NCBI GenBank assembly: GCA_028279425.1
Contig: JANQNV010000172.1
Coordinates: forward strand, 18,579 to 82,578
Origin: Longimicrobiales bacterium
Lineage (GTDB): Bacteria > Gemmatimonadota > Gemmatimonadetes > Longimicrobiales > Gaopeijiaceae
Length of the DNA: 64,000 bases
Direction: 5' to 3'
This document shows positions 51,414-59,321 of this stretch, one piece after another. The notes under the pieces are model-generated. The model had not been told where the DNA came from, searched no databases, and saw only the letters and a program-made list of their open reading frames with translations. The position numbers and the translations under genes are program-made. How positions within the stretch are numbered: position 1 is the stretch's first letter; each line of letters begins with the position of its first letter.

Positions 51414-51788
51414 ATGACCTCTCTCGATCCACTCCCGGAAGACCACCTCCCTCAGGCCCTCCTCGAAACCACGGCGCGCATGCTGCGTTGCCTCGGACAT
51501 CCTGTGAGGCTGCGTATCCTCGACCTGCTCGAGCGCCGCGGTGAAGCGACGGTGAGTCAAATCCAGGAGGGGCTGGCGCTGGAGCAGGCGGTGTGTTCGC
51601 AACACCTCGGGCTGATGCGCGACAAGGGCATCCTCGCTCGCCGGAAGGAGGGGGTGCACGTGATCTACTCGCTCGGTGATCCGCGCGCCTTGAAGGTGCT
51701 GGCCTGCGTGAGGGGGTCGTTGGCGTCGGTGGGGGCCACCTCCGAATCCGAGACGGCCGAACCGCCCTCCGACGACGTCGAATCGTGA
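51414..51788 (+). CDS. ArsR/SmtB-family winged-helix repressor
   Basis: The 124-residue protein has the ArsR fold: MLRCLGHPVRLRILDLLERR, ATVSQIQEGLALEQAVCSQH (the recognition helix), LGLMRDKGILARRKEG and the wing VHVIYSLGDP. It has three cysteines, Cys26, Cys61 and Cys98. The classical metal-binding ELCVCDL motif is absent, so arsenite sensing as in ArsR is unlikely. Cys26 near the N-terminal helices and Cys98 in the C-terminal helix resemble the spacing of dithiol redox or persulfide sensors such as BigR/SqrR. It is the first gene of the TolC/MFP/RND operon and probably autoregulates through the AT-rich block just upstream. Its stop overlaps the tolC-like start (TGATG). Confidence 0.88.
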   Translation: MTSLDPLPEDHLPQALLETTARMLRCLGHPVRLRILDLLERRGEATVSQIQEGLALEQAVCSQHLGLMRDKGILARRKEGVHVIYSLGDPRALKVLACVRGSLASVGATSESETAEPPSDDVES

Positions 51789-53158
51789 TGGGTGTGCGGT
51801 CGGGTGGGGCGCTGGTATGGCTCGTCCCCCTCGTGGTCGGAGCGTTGGTGCGCGTGACCGGATTGGGCGCCCAGGAGGCGCCGCGCTCGGTGCCGATCTC
51901 CATGGCGGAGGCCGAGACGATCGCTCGAGAGCAGAACCCTGCGATGATCGCGGCGCGGGAGCGGCTCAATGGGGCGTCGGAGCAGGCCCGCGCCGCCTCG
52001 GCGCACCGCTGGCCGTCGGTGGAGGGCACGGTGGGCGTGGCGCGTACCGACGATCCGGTCGGCGTGTTCGGCATGAAGCTCCGTCAGCGTCGGTTCGGCG
52101 AGGGCGACTTCGCGACCGACGCCCTCAACGATCCGACGGCCCGCTCGGACTGGACGGCGGGGCTGCGAGCCGGCTGGACGGCGGGCGACCCCGTGCGCCG
52201 CGCGGAGGCCCGCTCGGCCCGGGCCGCCTCGCGAGCCGAGGCGGCGCGTCTGCGAAACACGGCGAGCGCCGTCGTCTTCGACGTGCGGCGCGCGTACCTC
52301 GACGCGGTCGCGGCGGGTGCGCTCATGACCGCCGTCGAGTCCCGGGCGATCGCCATGACCGAGCTGCTTTCGGTGGTCGAACGACGGGTGGCGGAGGGCC
52401 TCGCCACCGTTGCCGATGATCTGCAGGCGCGTGCGTCCCTGGCGGAGGTCGAGGCACGCGTCGCCCTGGCTGGAGCCGCCGCGCTCGATGCCCGCGCCGC
52501 CCTCGGGGTGGCGCTGGGGTGGGGCGCCGACTCGCTTCCGGAGCCGGTGGGTCAGATGCCGGCGTCCGCACGCGCGCGATCCGGCGTCGCGCCGAGTGCC
52601 CTGACGGCCAGGGCCGATCTCGAAGCCTCGCAGCGATCGGTGGAGGCGCTGAATGCGCAGGCCCAGGCCGCCTCGGCCGCGAAGTGGCCCGCCCTCGACG
52701 TGTTCGGTGCCTGGTCGACCCATGCGGCCTCGTTGGGGGGCGATCGGTCGGCGAACTGGTCGGTCGGGATGGAGGTGCGTGTGCCGCTGTTCACGGGCTT
52801 CGCGTTGGAGTCTCGACAGCGGAGCGCGACGGCGGCGGTTCGGGCTGCCGAGGCCGAGCACGTCGACCGTGTGCGGCGAGCTCGAGCGGAGCTGGCTGGG
52901 GCCCGGAGAATGGTCGATGCCGCGCGTCGTGCCTGGGACGCGCGGCAGACGGCGCGCGACGCGGCGGTGGAGGCCGAGCGGCTTCTCGCCCTGCGCTACG
53001 CCGAGGGGATGGCGACCCTCGCCGACGTACTGGCTGCGCGGGCCCGGGCGGCCGAGCAGACCGGAGAGGCTATCGCCGCGGAGGCGGCGTGGGGCCTCGC
53101 ACTCGCCCGCCTGGACTACCTGGACGGCGAACCTGAAGGCATGGAGGAGTCGAGATGA
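51788..53158 (+). CDS. TolC-family outer-membrane efflux protein
   Basis: The 456-residue protein has a signal peptide (LVWLVPLVVGALVRVTGLGA) and two OEP-type halves with long coiled-coil helices, ISMAEAETIAREQNPAMIAA being the start of the first. Characteristic short motifs include VPLFTGF and the final LRYAEGMATLADVLAARARA. TolC proteins form the outer-membrane tunnel of tripartite pumps. The start is taken as ATG 51788, overlapping the arsR stop; a GTG one codon earlier is possible. It overlaps the adaptor gene by ATGA at 53155-53158. Confidence 0.88.
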   Translation: MGVRSGGALVWLVPLVVGALVRVTGLGAQEAPRSVPISMAEAETIAREQNPAMIAARERLNGASEQARAASAHRWPSVEGTVGVARTDDPVGVFGMKLRQRRFGEGDFATDALNDPTARSDWTAGLRAGWTAGDPVRRAEARSARAASRAEAARLRNTASAVVFDVRRAYLDAVAAGALMTAVESRAIAMTELLSVVERRVAEGLATVADDLQARASLAEVEARVALAGAAALDARAALGVALGWGADSLPEPVGQMPASARARSGVAPSALTARADLEASQRSVEALNAQAQAASAAKWPALDVFGAWSTHAASLGGDRSANWSVGMEVRVPLFTGFALESRQRSATAAVRAAEAEHVDRVRRARAELAGARRMVDAARRAWDARQTARDAAVEAERLLALRYAEGMATLADVLAARARAAEQTGEAIAAEAAWGLALARLDYLDGEPEGMEESR

Positions 53159-54204
53159 TGCGCATGCGCCGTTGGGGAAGTCGACGGGCGTTGCTATGGG
53201 GGCTGAGCGCGATGATCGCGTCCTGCCACACGGCACCGGAGCCGGTCGACGTCGAGCCCCCGGACCCGGTGGACGTCGTCGTCACCGCGGCCTGGCGCGC
53301 GGGCGCGGACCGGTCGTTCAGCGGTCGGATCGAGTCGGTCGACCGGGCCGACGTGGCGACGAGAGTGTCCGGGATCGTGCGGTCGATTCCCGTCGACGTG
53401 GGCGATCGCGTGCGTACGGGAGACGTCGTGCTCACCCTCGACGACCGCGACCTCGTCGCTCGCATCCAGGCCGCCGAGGCGACAGTAGAGCTGGCCGACC
53501 AGAGCTGGGGTCGGGTGTCGCGCCTCGAGGCGGAGGGAGCCGCCGCTCGCCAGGAGCTCGATGCGGCGACGGCGGCCCTCGCGCAGGCCCGCGCCGCGTT
53601 GGTCGAGGCGCGTGCCCAAGCCGCCTACGCACGGGTCCGTGCCCCCTTCGATGGGGTGGTGACGCAGCGATCGGTCGACGTCGGCGATCTCGCGGTGCCC
53701 GGCCGTGCCTTGCTTCGGCTTCAGTCCGTCGAGCAGGTGTTCGTCGCGGCTGACCTTCCGGCCGACGCCATCGGGGCGGTCGAGGTGGGAGACACGGTCG
53801 CGGTCGAGGGCGTCGACCTCGCGGAGCGGGCCGTGGTATCGCGCGTGGTGCCCGTGCTCGATCCGGGGGTGTCGCGCTTCCGGATCGAGGCGGGGTTCAC
53901 GGGAGAGGGTCGATCACCAGCCGGCACGGTCGTGTCGGTTCGGGTGCCGGGGGCGGGAGGAGGCGCCCGGTGGATTCCCGAAGACGCCGTGATACGTCGC
54001 GGCCAGCTCGCGGGTGCCTTCACCGTGGAGCGAGACACGGTGCGCCTCCGTTGGCTGCGGCTCGGTCGACGATCGGCGGCTGGGGTCGAGGTACTGGCCG
54101 GGCCGATCGGCGACCTGCTCGTCGTGCGCCGACCCGCGGCCGATCTGCGAGATGGGGCGCCCGTGCGACGGCAGAGTGCCGAGGGCCTTCCCGATGAGGG
54201 GTAG
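53155..54204 (+). CDS. RND periplasmic adaptor (membrane fusion) lipoprotein
   Basis: The 349-residue protein has a lipobox IASC (Cys24) and the HlyD/MFP layout. The lipoyl-like half FSGRIESVDRADVATRVSGI and VDVGDRVRTGDVVLTLDDRD comes first, then a short helical hairpin (AAEATVELADQSWGRVSRLE to ARAQAAYARV), the second lipoyl half RAPFDGVVTQRSVDVGDLAV, and a beta-barrel domain. It links the RND pump to TolC. It starts inside the TolC stop, and its end overlaps the RND gene by 11 bases. Confidence 0.92.
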   Translation: MMRMRRWGSRRALLWGLSAMIASCHTAPEPVDVEPPDPVDVVVTAAWRAGADRSFSGRIESVDRADVATRVSGIVRSIPVDVGDRVRTGDVVLTLDDRDLVARIQAAEATVELADQSWGRVSRLEAEGAAARQELDAATAALAQARAALVEARAQAAYARVRAPFDGVVTQRSVDVGDLAVPGRALLRLQSVEQVFVAADLPADAIGAVEVGDTVAVEGVDLAERAVVSRVVPVLDPGVSRFRIEAGFTGEGRSPAGTVVSVRVPGAGGGARWIPEDAVIRRGQLAGAFTVERDTVRLRWLRLGRRSAAGVEVLAGPIGDLLVVRRPAADLRDGAPVRRQSAEGLPDEG

Positions 54205-57200
54205 CCTCGCCGGGCGCGTCGCCGATGCGTTCATGGAGTCGAAGTTGACCCCGCTGCTGATGGCGGCTGCGCTCGCGGTCGGAGCGTGGACGCTGGCGAC
54301 GATGGCGTCCGAAGAGGAGCCGCAGATCATCGTGCCTCTGGCCGACATCTATCTACCGATGCCCGGGGCGACCCCCGCCGAGATCGAGAACCGGGTGGTG
54401 ATTCCCCTCGAGAACGTTCTGGCAGGCATCGAGGGCGTCGAATACGTCTACAGCCATGCCGAGCCTGGATTCGCCCTGGTCACGGTGCGGTACGAGGTGG
54501 GGCGCGAGATGGAGGAGAGCCTGGTCCGGCTCTACTCCACCTTGATGAAGCATGCCGACCGGATGCCGCCCGGCCTCACGCTCCCTCTCGTGCGTACGGT
54601 CACGATCGACGACGTGCCCTTCTTCACGGCATCGCTCCGCTCCGCTTCGTCCGCGCCGGACGTCTTGCGGGCGCTCGGAGACGAACTCCGCGTCGAATTC
54701 ATGCGTCTCGCCGACATCCGCGAGGTGTCCCTCATCGGTGGAGAGGCGCGCGAGATCCGCGTGGACCTCGATCCCGATCGCCTGAGCGCGTTCGGGGTCG
54801 ACCCCGGGCAGGTGGCCGAGCGCCTCGCTCTCGCCGGCTCGCGTTCGGATGCCGGCTCGTTCACCCGCGACGGCGAGGTCGTCCGGGTCAGGACCGGTCC
54901 GTTCCTGGTCGACGCCGAGGCGGTACGGAGTGTCGTCCTCGACGTTCGCGAAGGCCGCCTCGTACTGGTCGGCGACGTGGCGACGGTCGTGGACGGGCCC
55001 GCCGAGGTCGAGAGCTACACCTTCCACATCGATCGCTCCGGGCCCCCGAGCGCCCTGGTGACCCTGGCCGTCTCGAAGCGTCCGGGGGCCGATGCGACCC
55101 GGGTGGGGCGCGCACTCGAGCAGAGACTACGCGAACTCGAGCGTCGACTCGTGCCCGCCGACGTGAGCGTACAGGTCACCCGCAACTACGGGGAAACGGC
55201 GCGCGACAAGGTGCTGACCCTGCAGGAGCACCTGCTCCTTGCCGTGCTCGCCGTGGGTCTGGTCGTCGCCCTGACGATGGGATGGCGAAGCGCGGTGGTG
55301 GTCATGATGGCGGTCCCGGTCACCTTCGCTCTGACACTGTTCGTCTATCAGGTGTTCGGCTACACGTTGAATCGCGTCACCCTCTTCGCTCTGATCTTCG
55401 TGACCGGCATCGTGATCGACGATTCGATCATCGTGGCCGAAAACATGGAGCGGCATTTTGCGATGCGGCGGGCGCCTCGGCGCGAGGCGGCCCGTGCGTC
55501 GGTCGACGAGGTGGGCAACCCGACCATCCTCGCGACGTTGACCGTGATCGCCGCGGTCCTGCCGATGCTGTTCGTCTCGGGCCTGATGGGGCCGTATATG
55601 AGCCCGATGCCCATCGGGGCCACGATGGCGATGCTGTTTTCGCTGGGTGTCGCGCTCATCGTGACACCGTGGTTGGCCTATCGACTCCTCCGAGGGGGCC
55701 ACGCCGAAGACGGCCATCCGGAATACGTGCTCGAGCAGACGCGCATCTACCGGAGCTACCGCGCCGTGATGCTGCCGCTGCTGCAACGCCCGCGACGCCT
55801 CGTCGGTGCGTTGGTGGGTGTGGCCGTGTTGCTCGTCGCCTCCGGGTCGATGTTCCTGACGCGAACGGTGCGCATGAAGATGCTCCCGTTCGACGACAAG
55901 GACGAAATCCAGGTGATCGTCGACATGCCCGAGGGCTCGCCCCTGGAGGCGACGGTCGCGGTGGCCCAGGATCTCGCCCGCGCCGCCGTGGCGGTGCCGG
56001 AGGTGGCCGACGTGCAGTTGTATGCCGGCGTGGCGGCTCCCTTCAACTTCAACGGGATGATTCGCCACTACTATCTGCGGCGCGGTCCCGGGGTCGCCGA
56101 CCTCCAGGTCAACCTCGCTGCCAAGGGCGAGCGGAGCCGACGCAGCCACGAGGTCGCGCTGGCGCTTCGCCCGCTCCTTCTGGAGGCGGCCCGACGACAC
56201 GACGTCGACGTGCGCCTCAAGGTTGCCGAAGTCCCACCCGGCCCCCCCGTGCTGGCGACGCTGGTGGCTGAAGTGTACGGCCCGTCGGCGGCGGAGCGGG
56301 TGGAACTCGCGAATCGTGTCGCCGCCACCCTCGCCGAGGTGCCCAACGTCGTCGATATCGATCTGTCGACCACCGCGCCCCACGACGAGTTGTACTACAG
56401 GATCCAGCCGGACCGGGCGGCTCTGGCCGGGATCCGGCCGGATCGGGTCGTCCAGGCGCTGGCCGTCGGTGTCGGTGGCCATGTGGCGACCCATCTCGAG
56501 GCCCCGGAGTCGCGCACCCCCGTCCCGGTGCGGGTTCGAATGGAGCGGGCGGCGCGGGCGGGTGCCGGCCGTCTGGCGGGCCTGCACCTCTCGTCGGGTC
56601 AGGGCGGCATGGTGCCCCTCGCCCAGGTCGCCGAGCCGATCTCGCGGTCGGTTCCGCAGTCGATCGACCGCAAGAACGGGTTGGAGGTGGTCTATGTCAC
56701 CGCCGAGGTCGCCGGCGGAGACGAGGGGCCCGTCTACGCCATGCTCGACGTGCGCGATCGGATCGCGGCGCTCGCCCCGAGTGGAGACCTCCCGCAGTTC
56801 TATCGTTCGGCGCCGACGTCGGCGGTGCGCGGCGCCGTGAAGTGGGACGGCGAGTGGCAGATCACCTACGAGGTGTTTCGTGACCTCGGGATCGCCTTCG
56901 CGGGCGCGCTCGTGCTCATCTACGTGCTCATCGTGGCCTGGTTCGGTTCGTTCTCGACTCCGCTGGTGATGATGGCGGCGATCCCGCTCACGTTGATCGG
57001 AATCGCGCCCGGCCACTTCGCGTTCGGAGCCTTCTTCACAGCGACGTCGATGATCGGGATGATCGCCCTCGCAGGGATCATGGTGCGCAACGGCATCCTC
57101 CTCATCGACTACCTGGAGACTCGGCTCGCCGACGGGGTGCCGTTGGTCGACGCCGTGCTGGAGGCCGGGGCCGTGCGCACGCGACCCATCGCACTCACGG

Positions 57201-57352
57201 CGGGAACCGTCGTCATCGGCGCCGTGGTCATTCTGTTCGACCCGATCTTCCAGGGGCTCGCGGTCGCTCTCATCACGGGCGCGCTCGCGTCGACCGTGCT
57301 CACCCTCGTGGTCGTGCCCGGGATCTTCTTCCTGATGCGCAGGCCCACCTGA
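54194..57352 (+). CDS. RND-family efflux pump inner-membrane subunit
   Basis: The 1052-residue protein has 12 membrane helices with two large periplasmic loops. The proton-relay aspartates in helix 4 are present as Asp409-Asp410 (GIVIDDSIIVAEN), matching the AcrB pair. Other signatures are PGATPAEIENRVVIPLE, DVPFFTASL, NPTILATLTVIAAVLPMLF and IALAGIMVRNGILLIDYLE. It exports hydrophobic or toxic compounds by proton antiport. The substrate class is unclear: it is neither clearly AcrB-like nor a CusA-type metal pump, and no methionine metal relay was noticed. The ATG at 54194 overlaps the adaptor gene; the open frame upstream is out of frame with it. Confidence 0.93.
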   Translation: MRGSLAGRVADAFMESKLTPLLMAAALAVGAWTLATMASEEEPQIIVPLADIYLPMPGATPAEIENRVVIPLENVLAGIEGVEYVYSHAEPGFALVTVRYEVGREMEESLVRLYSTLMKHADRMPPGLTLPLVRTVTIDDVPFFTASLRSASSAPDVLRALGDELRVEFMRLADIREVSLIGGEAREIRVDLDPDRLSAFGVDPGQVAERLALAGSRSDAGSFTRDGEVVRVRTGPFLVDAEAVRSVVLDVREGRLVLVGDVATVVDGPAEVESYTFHIDRSGPPSALVTLAVSKRPGADATRVGRALEQRLRELERRLVPADVSVQVTRNYGETARDKVLTLQEHLLLAVLAVGLVVALTMGWRSAVVVMMAVPVTFALTLFVYQVFGYTLNRVTLFALIFVTGIVIDDSIIVAENMERHFAMRRAPRREAARASVDEVGNPTILATLTVIAAVLPMLFVSGLMGPYMSPMPIGATMAMLFSLGVALIVTPWLAYRLLRGGHAEDGHPEYVLEQTRIYRSYRAVMLPLLQRPRRLVGALVGVAVLLVASGSMFLTRTVRMKMLPFDDKDEIQVIVDMPEGSPLEATVAVAQDLARAAVAVPEVADVQLYAGVAAPFNFNGMIRHYYLRRGPGVADLQVNLAAKGERSRRSHEVALALRPLLLEAARRHDVDVRLKVAEVPPGPPVLATLVAEVYGPSAAERVELANRVAATLAEVPNVVDIDLSTTAPHDELYYRIQPDRAALAGIRPDRVVQALAVGVGGHVATHLEAPESRTPVPVRVRMERAARAGAGRLAGLHLSSGQGGMVPLAQVAEPISRSVPQSIDRKNGLEVVYVTAEVAGGDEGPVYAMLDVRDRIAALAPSGDLPQFYRSAPTSAVRGAVKWDGEWQITYEVFRDLGIAFAGALVLIYVLIVAWFGSFSTPLVMMAAIPLTLIGIAPGHFAFGAFFTATSMIGMIALAGIMVRNGILLIDYLETRLADGVPLVDAVLEAGAVRTRPIALTAGTVVIGAVVILFDPIFQGLAVALITGALASTVLTLVVVPGIFFLMRRPT

Positions 57353-57379
57353 CACTGACTCCACATGTGGACGAGAACC

Positions 57380-57565
57380 ATGTCGATTCATCACAAGATC
57401 CGCTTCATCGCGGGCATGTTCGTGTTGATCTCACTGGCGCTGGGCTGGTGGGTGACCCCGTGGGCTCTTCTGTTCACGGCCTTCGTCGGGTTCAACCTCG
57501 TTCAGAGCTCTCTGACCGGATGGTGCCCGATGGAGAGCCTGCTCCGGAGACGCGGGCGCTCTTGA
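57380..57565 (+). CDS. Small YgaP-like (DUF2892-type) membrane protein
   Basis: The 61-residue protein has two hydrophobic helices (IRFIAGMFVLISLALGWW and WALLFTAFVGFNLVQSSL). It then has TGWCPMESLLRR, the cysteine-proline motif typical of the YgaP transmembrane domain, which in Escherichia coli is fused to a rhodanese. The ATG at 57380 fits the family start; an ATG at 57365 would add five residues. It lies 27 bases after the RND gene and is the last gene of the efflux operon. A link to sulfur or persulfide chemistry is inferred from YgaP and the BigR-like repressor. Confidence 0.75.
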   Translation: MSIHHKIRFIAGMFVLISLALGWWVTPWALLFTAFVGFNLVQSSLTGWCPMESLLRRRGRS

Positions 57566-57591
57566 ACTCGGGATCCGACGTCGAGTACCAT
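57562..57591 (+). promoter_or_regulatory. Candidate promoter of the FecI-FecR-receptor operon
   Basis: TTGAAC (57562-57567) and TACCAT (57586-57591) are spaced by 18 bases about 95 bases upstream of the sigma-factor start. Both hexamers match consensus only moderately. Confidence 0.3.
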
Positions 57592-57684
57592 GTCGGTCAT
57601 CGCGGTCTCCGGCGCGTGTGTCGCGCTCCGACCCCGTGAGCAGCCCGCCACCCCGTAGTCATCCCGCCGCCCTCGCGTGTACCT

Positions 57685-58335
57685 ATGGAGAAAACACCCG
57701 CTGAGTCGTCGCAGTTGGCGACGGAGATTCGGGCCTCCGGGCCCGGAGACCGAGGAGCGGCCGAGGAGGATTCGGTCGACCTGTTCGAGGTGTGGTGTCG
57801 GCGACTGAGAGACGGAGATGCAACGGCGCTCGAAGCGGTGTTTCGAGCGCTCCACGCAAGTCTGATCCGGTTTGCGAGCCGGCACCTCGACTCCGACGAT
57901 GGCGAGGCGGCCTCGGATGTGGTGCAGGACGCCTTCGTCCGGGTGTGGGAGGGAAGGGAGAGGCTCGACCCCTCGCGGTCGTTGAAGGCGTTTCTCTTCC
58001 AGACGGTGCGGAATCTGGCCCTCAACCGGGGCCGCGATTCCCGCAACCGGGCGGCGCTCCTCGCCGAGAAGTACGAGGCGCCCGTTCGAGGTCCGGCGCA
58101 GCCGGACGATGCGTATGAGCGGGCTTCGGCCCGGGTGCGGGTGGAAGGCTGGATCGATGCCTTGCCGGACCGACAGCGAGAGGCGCTTCGCCTCAGTCGG
58201 TTCGAGGGGCTCGACCACAAAGAGATTGCCGAGGTGATGGGTTGCTCGCCACGCACGGTGAACAACCACCTCGTGAAAGCGCTCCGGACGCTTCGAGATC
58301 GCGCAGCGAGCGGAGAGGCAGGTGAGGCGACATGA
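57685..58335 (+). CDS. FecI-type ECF sigma factor
   Basis: The 216-residue protein has region 2 (DATALEAVFRALHASLIRFA, then DVVQDAFVRVWEGRE, SLKAFLFQTVRNLALNRGRD) and region 4 (DALPDRQREALRLSRFEGLD, then EIAEVMGCSPRTVNNHLVKA). This arrangement is that of sigma factors paired with FecR. An unstructured acidic N-terminal extension of about 30 residues precedes region 2. It overlaps fecR by ATGA (58332-58335). It should transcribe genes for uptake in response to an outer-membrane signal, very probably including its own receptor gene downstream. Confidence 0.92.
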   Translation: MEKTPAESSQLATEIRASGPGDRGAAEEDSVDLFEVWCRRLRDGDATALEAVFRALHASLIRFASRHLDSDDGEAASDVVQDAFVRVWEGRERLDPSRSLKAFLFQTVRNLALNRGRDSRNRAALLAEKYEAPVRGPAQPDDAYERASARVRVEGWIDALPDRQREALRLSRFEGLDHKEIAEVMGCSPRTVNNHLVKALRTLRDRAASGEAGEAT

Positions 58336-59321
58336 TGCCGAACGACGGATCGACAGACGAATTGAGGGAACTCGACCTCTCCGGAGAGCCGGATCAGGTG
58401 GAGCTTCAGGCGCTTTGGGACGAATTGGCTGGATTGGAGGGCCCCTTGGACGCGGCGGCCTCGGTCGACGCCGAGTGGGAGCGCCTGTCGGCGCGCCTGT
58501 TCGCTGGAGGCGAAACGGGCAGTGCGCCCGCGGAGGCGGCCCCGAGGGCTCCAGCGTCCGAGCGTGTGGCACCCTCCCGCACCGAGACCCACTGGCTCAA
58601 GATCGCGGCTTCGGTCGCGGCGATCTCGCTCGGCAGCGCCGGCGTCTGGAACTCCGTGCCGGCCCAGGCCACTGCCGCCCCGGGTGAGCGCGTCGCCGTC
58701 ACGCTGCCCGGTGGATCGACCGTCGACCTCAACGCGGGGTCGTCGCTGCGCTGGAAGCGCGGGTTCTCGTGGATTCCGGGCGTGCAGCGGTCCGAGCGAG
58801 TCGTCTGGCTCGACGGGGAGGCGTTTTTCGACGTCACCTCCGATGGGCGGCCCTTTCGGGTCGAAACGTCGTCGGCCCGCGTGGCGGTTCTCGGCACCCG
58901 GTTCAACGTGCGCGCCCGACCCGGCGAGGGTACTGCGGTGAGCGTTGACGAGGGATCGGTCGAGGTGCGGGATCCGTCCCTCGGTGCCGTCGTTCTGGTG
59001 GCGGGCCAACAGGTCGTTGCGGGCGGGCGCTCGGGGGATCTCGAGGTGGTCGAGGCTCCGGCCGAGCGCGCGCAGGCATGGCGTGACGGGGGGTTCTTCG
59101 TGTCGGATGAGCCGGTCGCCCGGATTGCCGAGGAGCTCGAGCGTCGCTTCTCGACCCGGATCGACGTGTCGGCTCTCGATGACGAGACGCGCGGCCGCGC
59201 CCTGAACCTCTACTACACGAGCCCGATCGACGTCGAGGGTGTCCTCGACGACGTCGTGACGGCGTTGGGGCTCCGGTATCGTCCGATCGCGGGCGGTTGG
59301 GAAATCCTGCCGTCGCCGTGA
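58332..59321 (+). CDS. FecR-family anti-sigma/signal transducer
   Basis: The 329-residue protein has a cytoplasmic N-terminal part and one membrane helix (about 88-106, LKIAASVAAISLGSAGVWN). A periplasmic FecR domain (RVAVTLPGGSTVDLNAGSSL, WLDGEAFFDVTSDGRPFRV) and a C-terminal STN-like segment (RIAEELERRFSTRIDVSA) complete it, as in Bacteroidota FecR proteins. It transmits the ligand-bound state of the receptor to the sigma factor. It starts inside the sigma stop and overlaps the receptor gene by GTGA at 59318-59321, making a tightly coupled three-gene module. Confidence 0.9.
   Translation: MMPNDGSTDELRELDLSGEPDQVELQALWDELAGLEGPLDAAASVDAEWERLSARLFAGGETGSAPAEAAPRAPASERVAPSRTETHWLKIAASVAAISLGSAGVWNSVPAQATAAPGERVAVTLPGGSTVDLNAGSSLRWKRGFSWIPGVQRSERVVWLDGEAFFDVTSDGRPFRVETSSARVAVLGTRFNVRARPGEGTAVSVDEGSVEVRDPSLGAVVLVAGQQVVAGGRSGDLEVVEAPAERAQAWRDGGFFVSDEPVARIAEELERRFSTRIDVSALDDETRGRALNLYYTSPIDVEGVLDDVVTALGLRYRPIAGGWEILPSP

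Noticed and set aside
55127..57394. Minus-strand open frame of about 755 codons, His- and Arg-rich
   Set aside because: It is antisense to the RND pump gene, with no homology visible.
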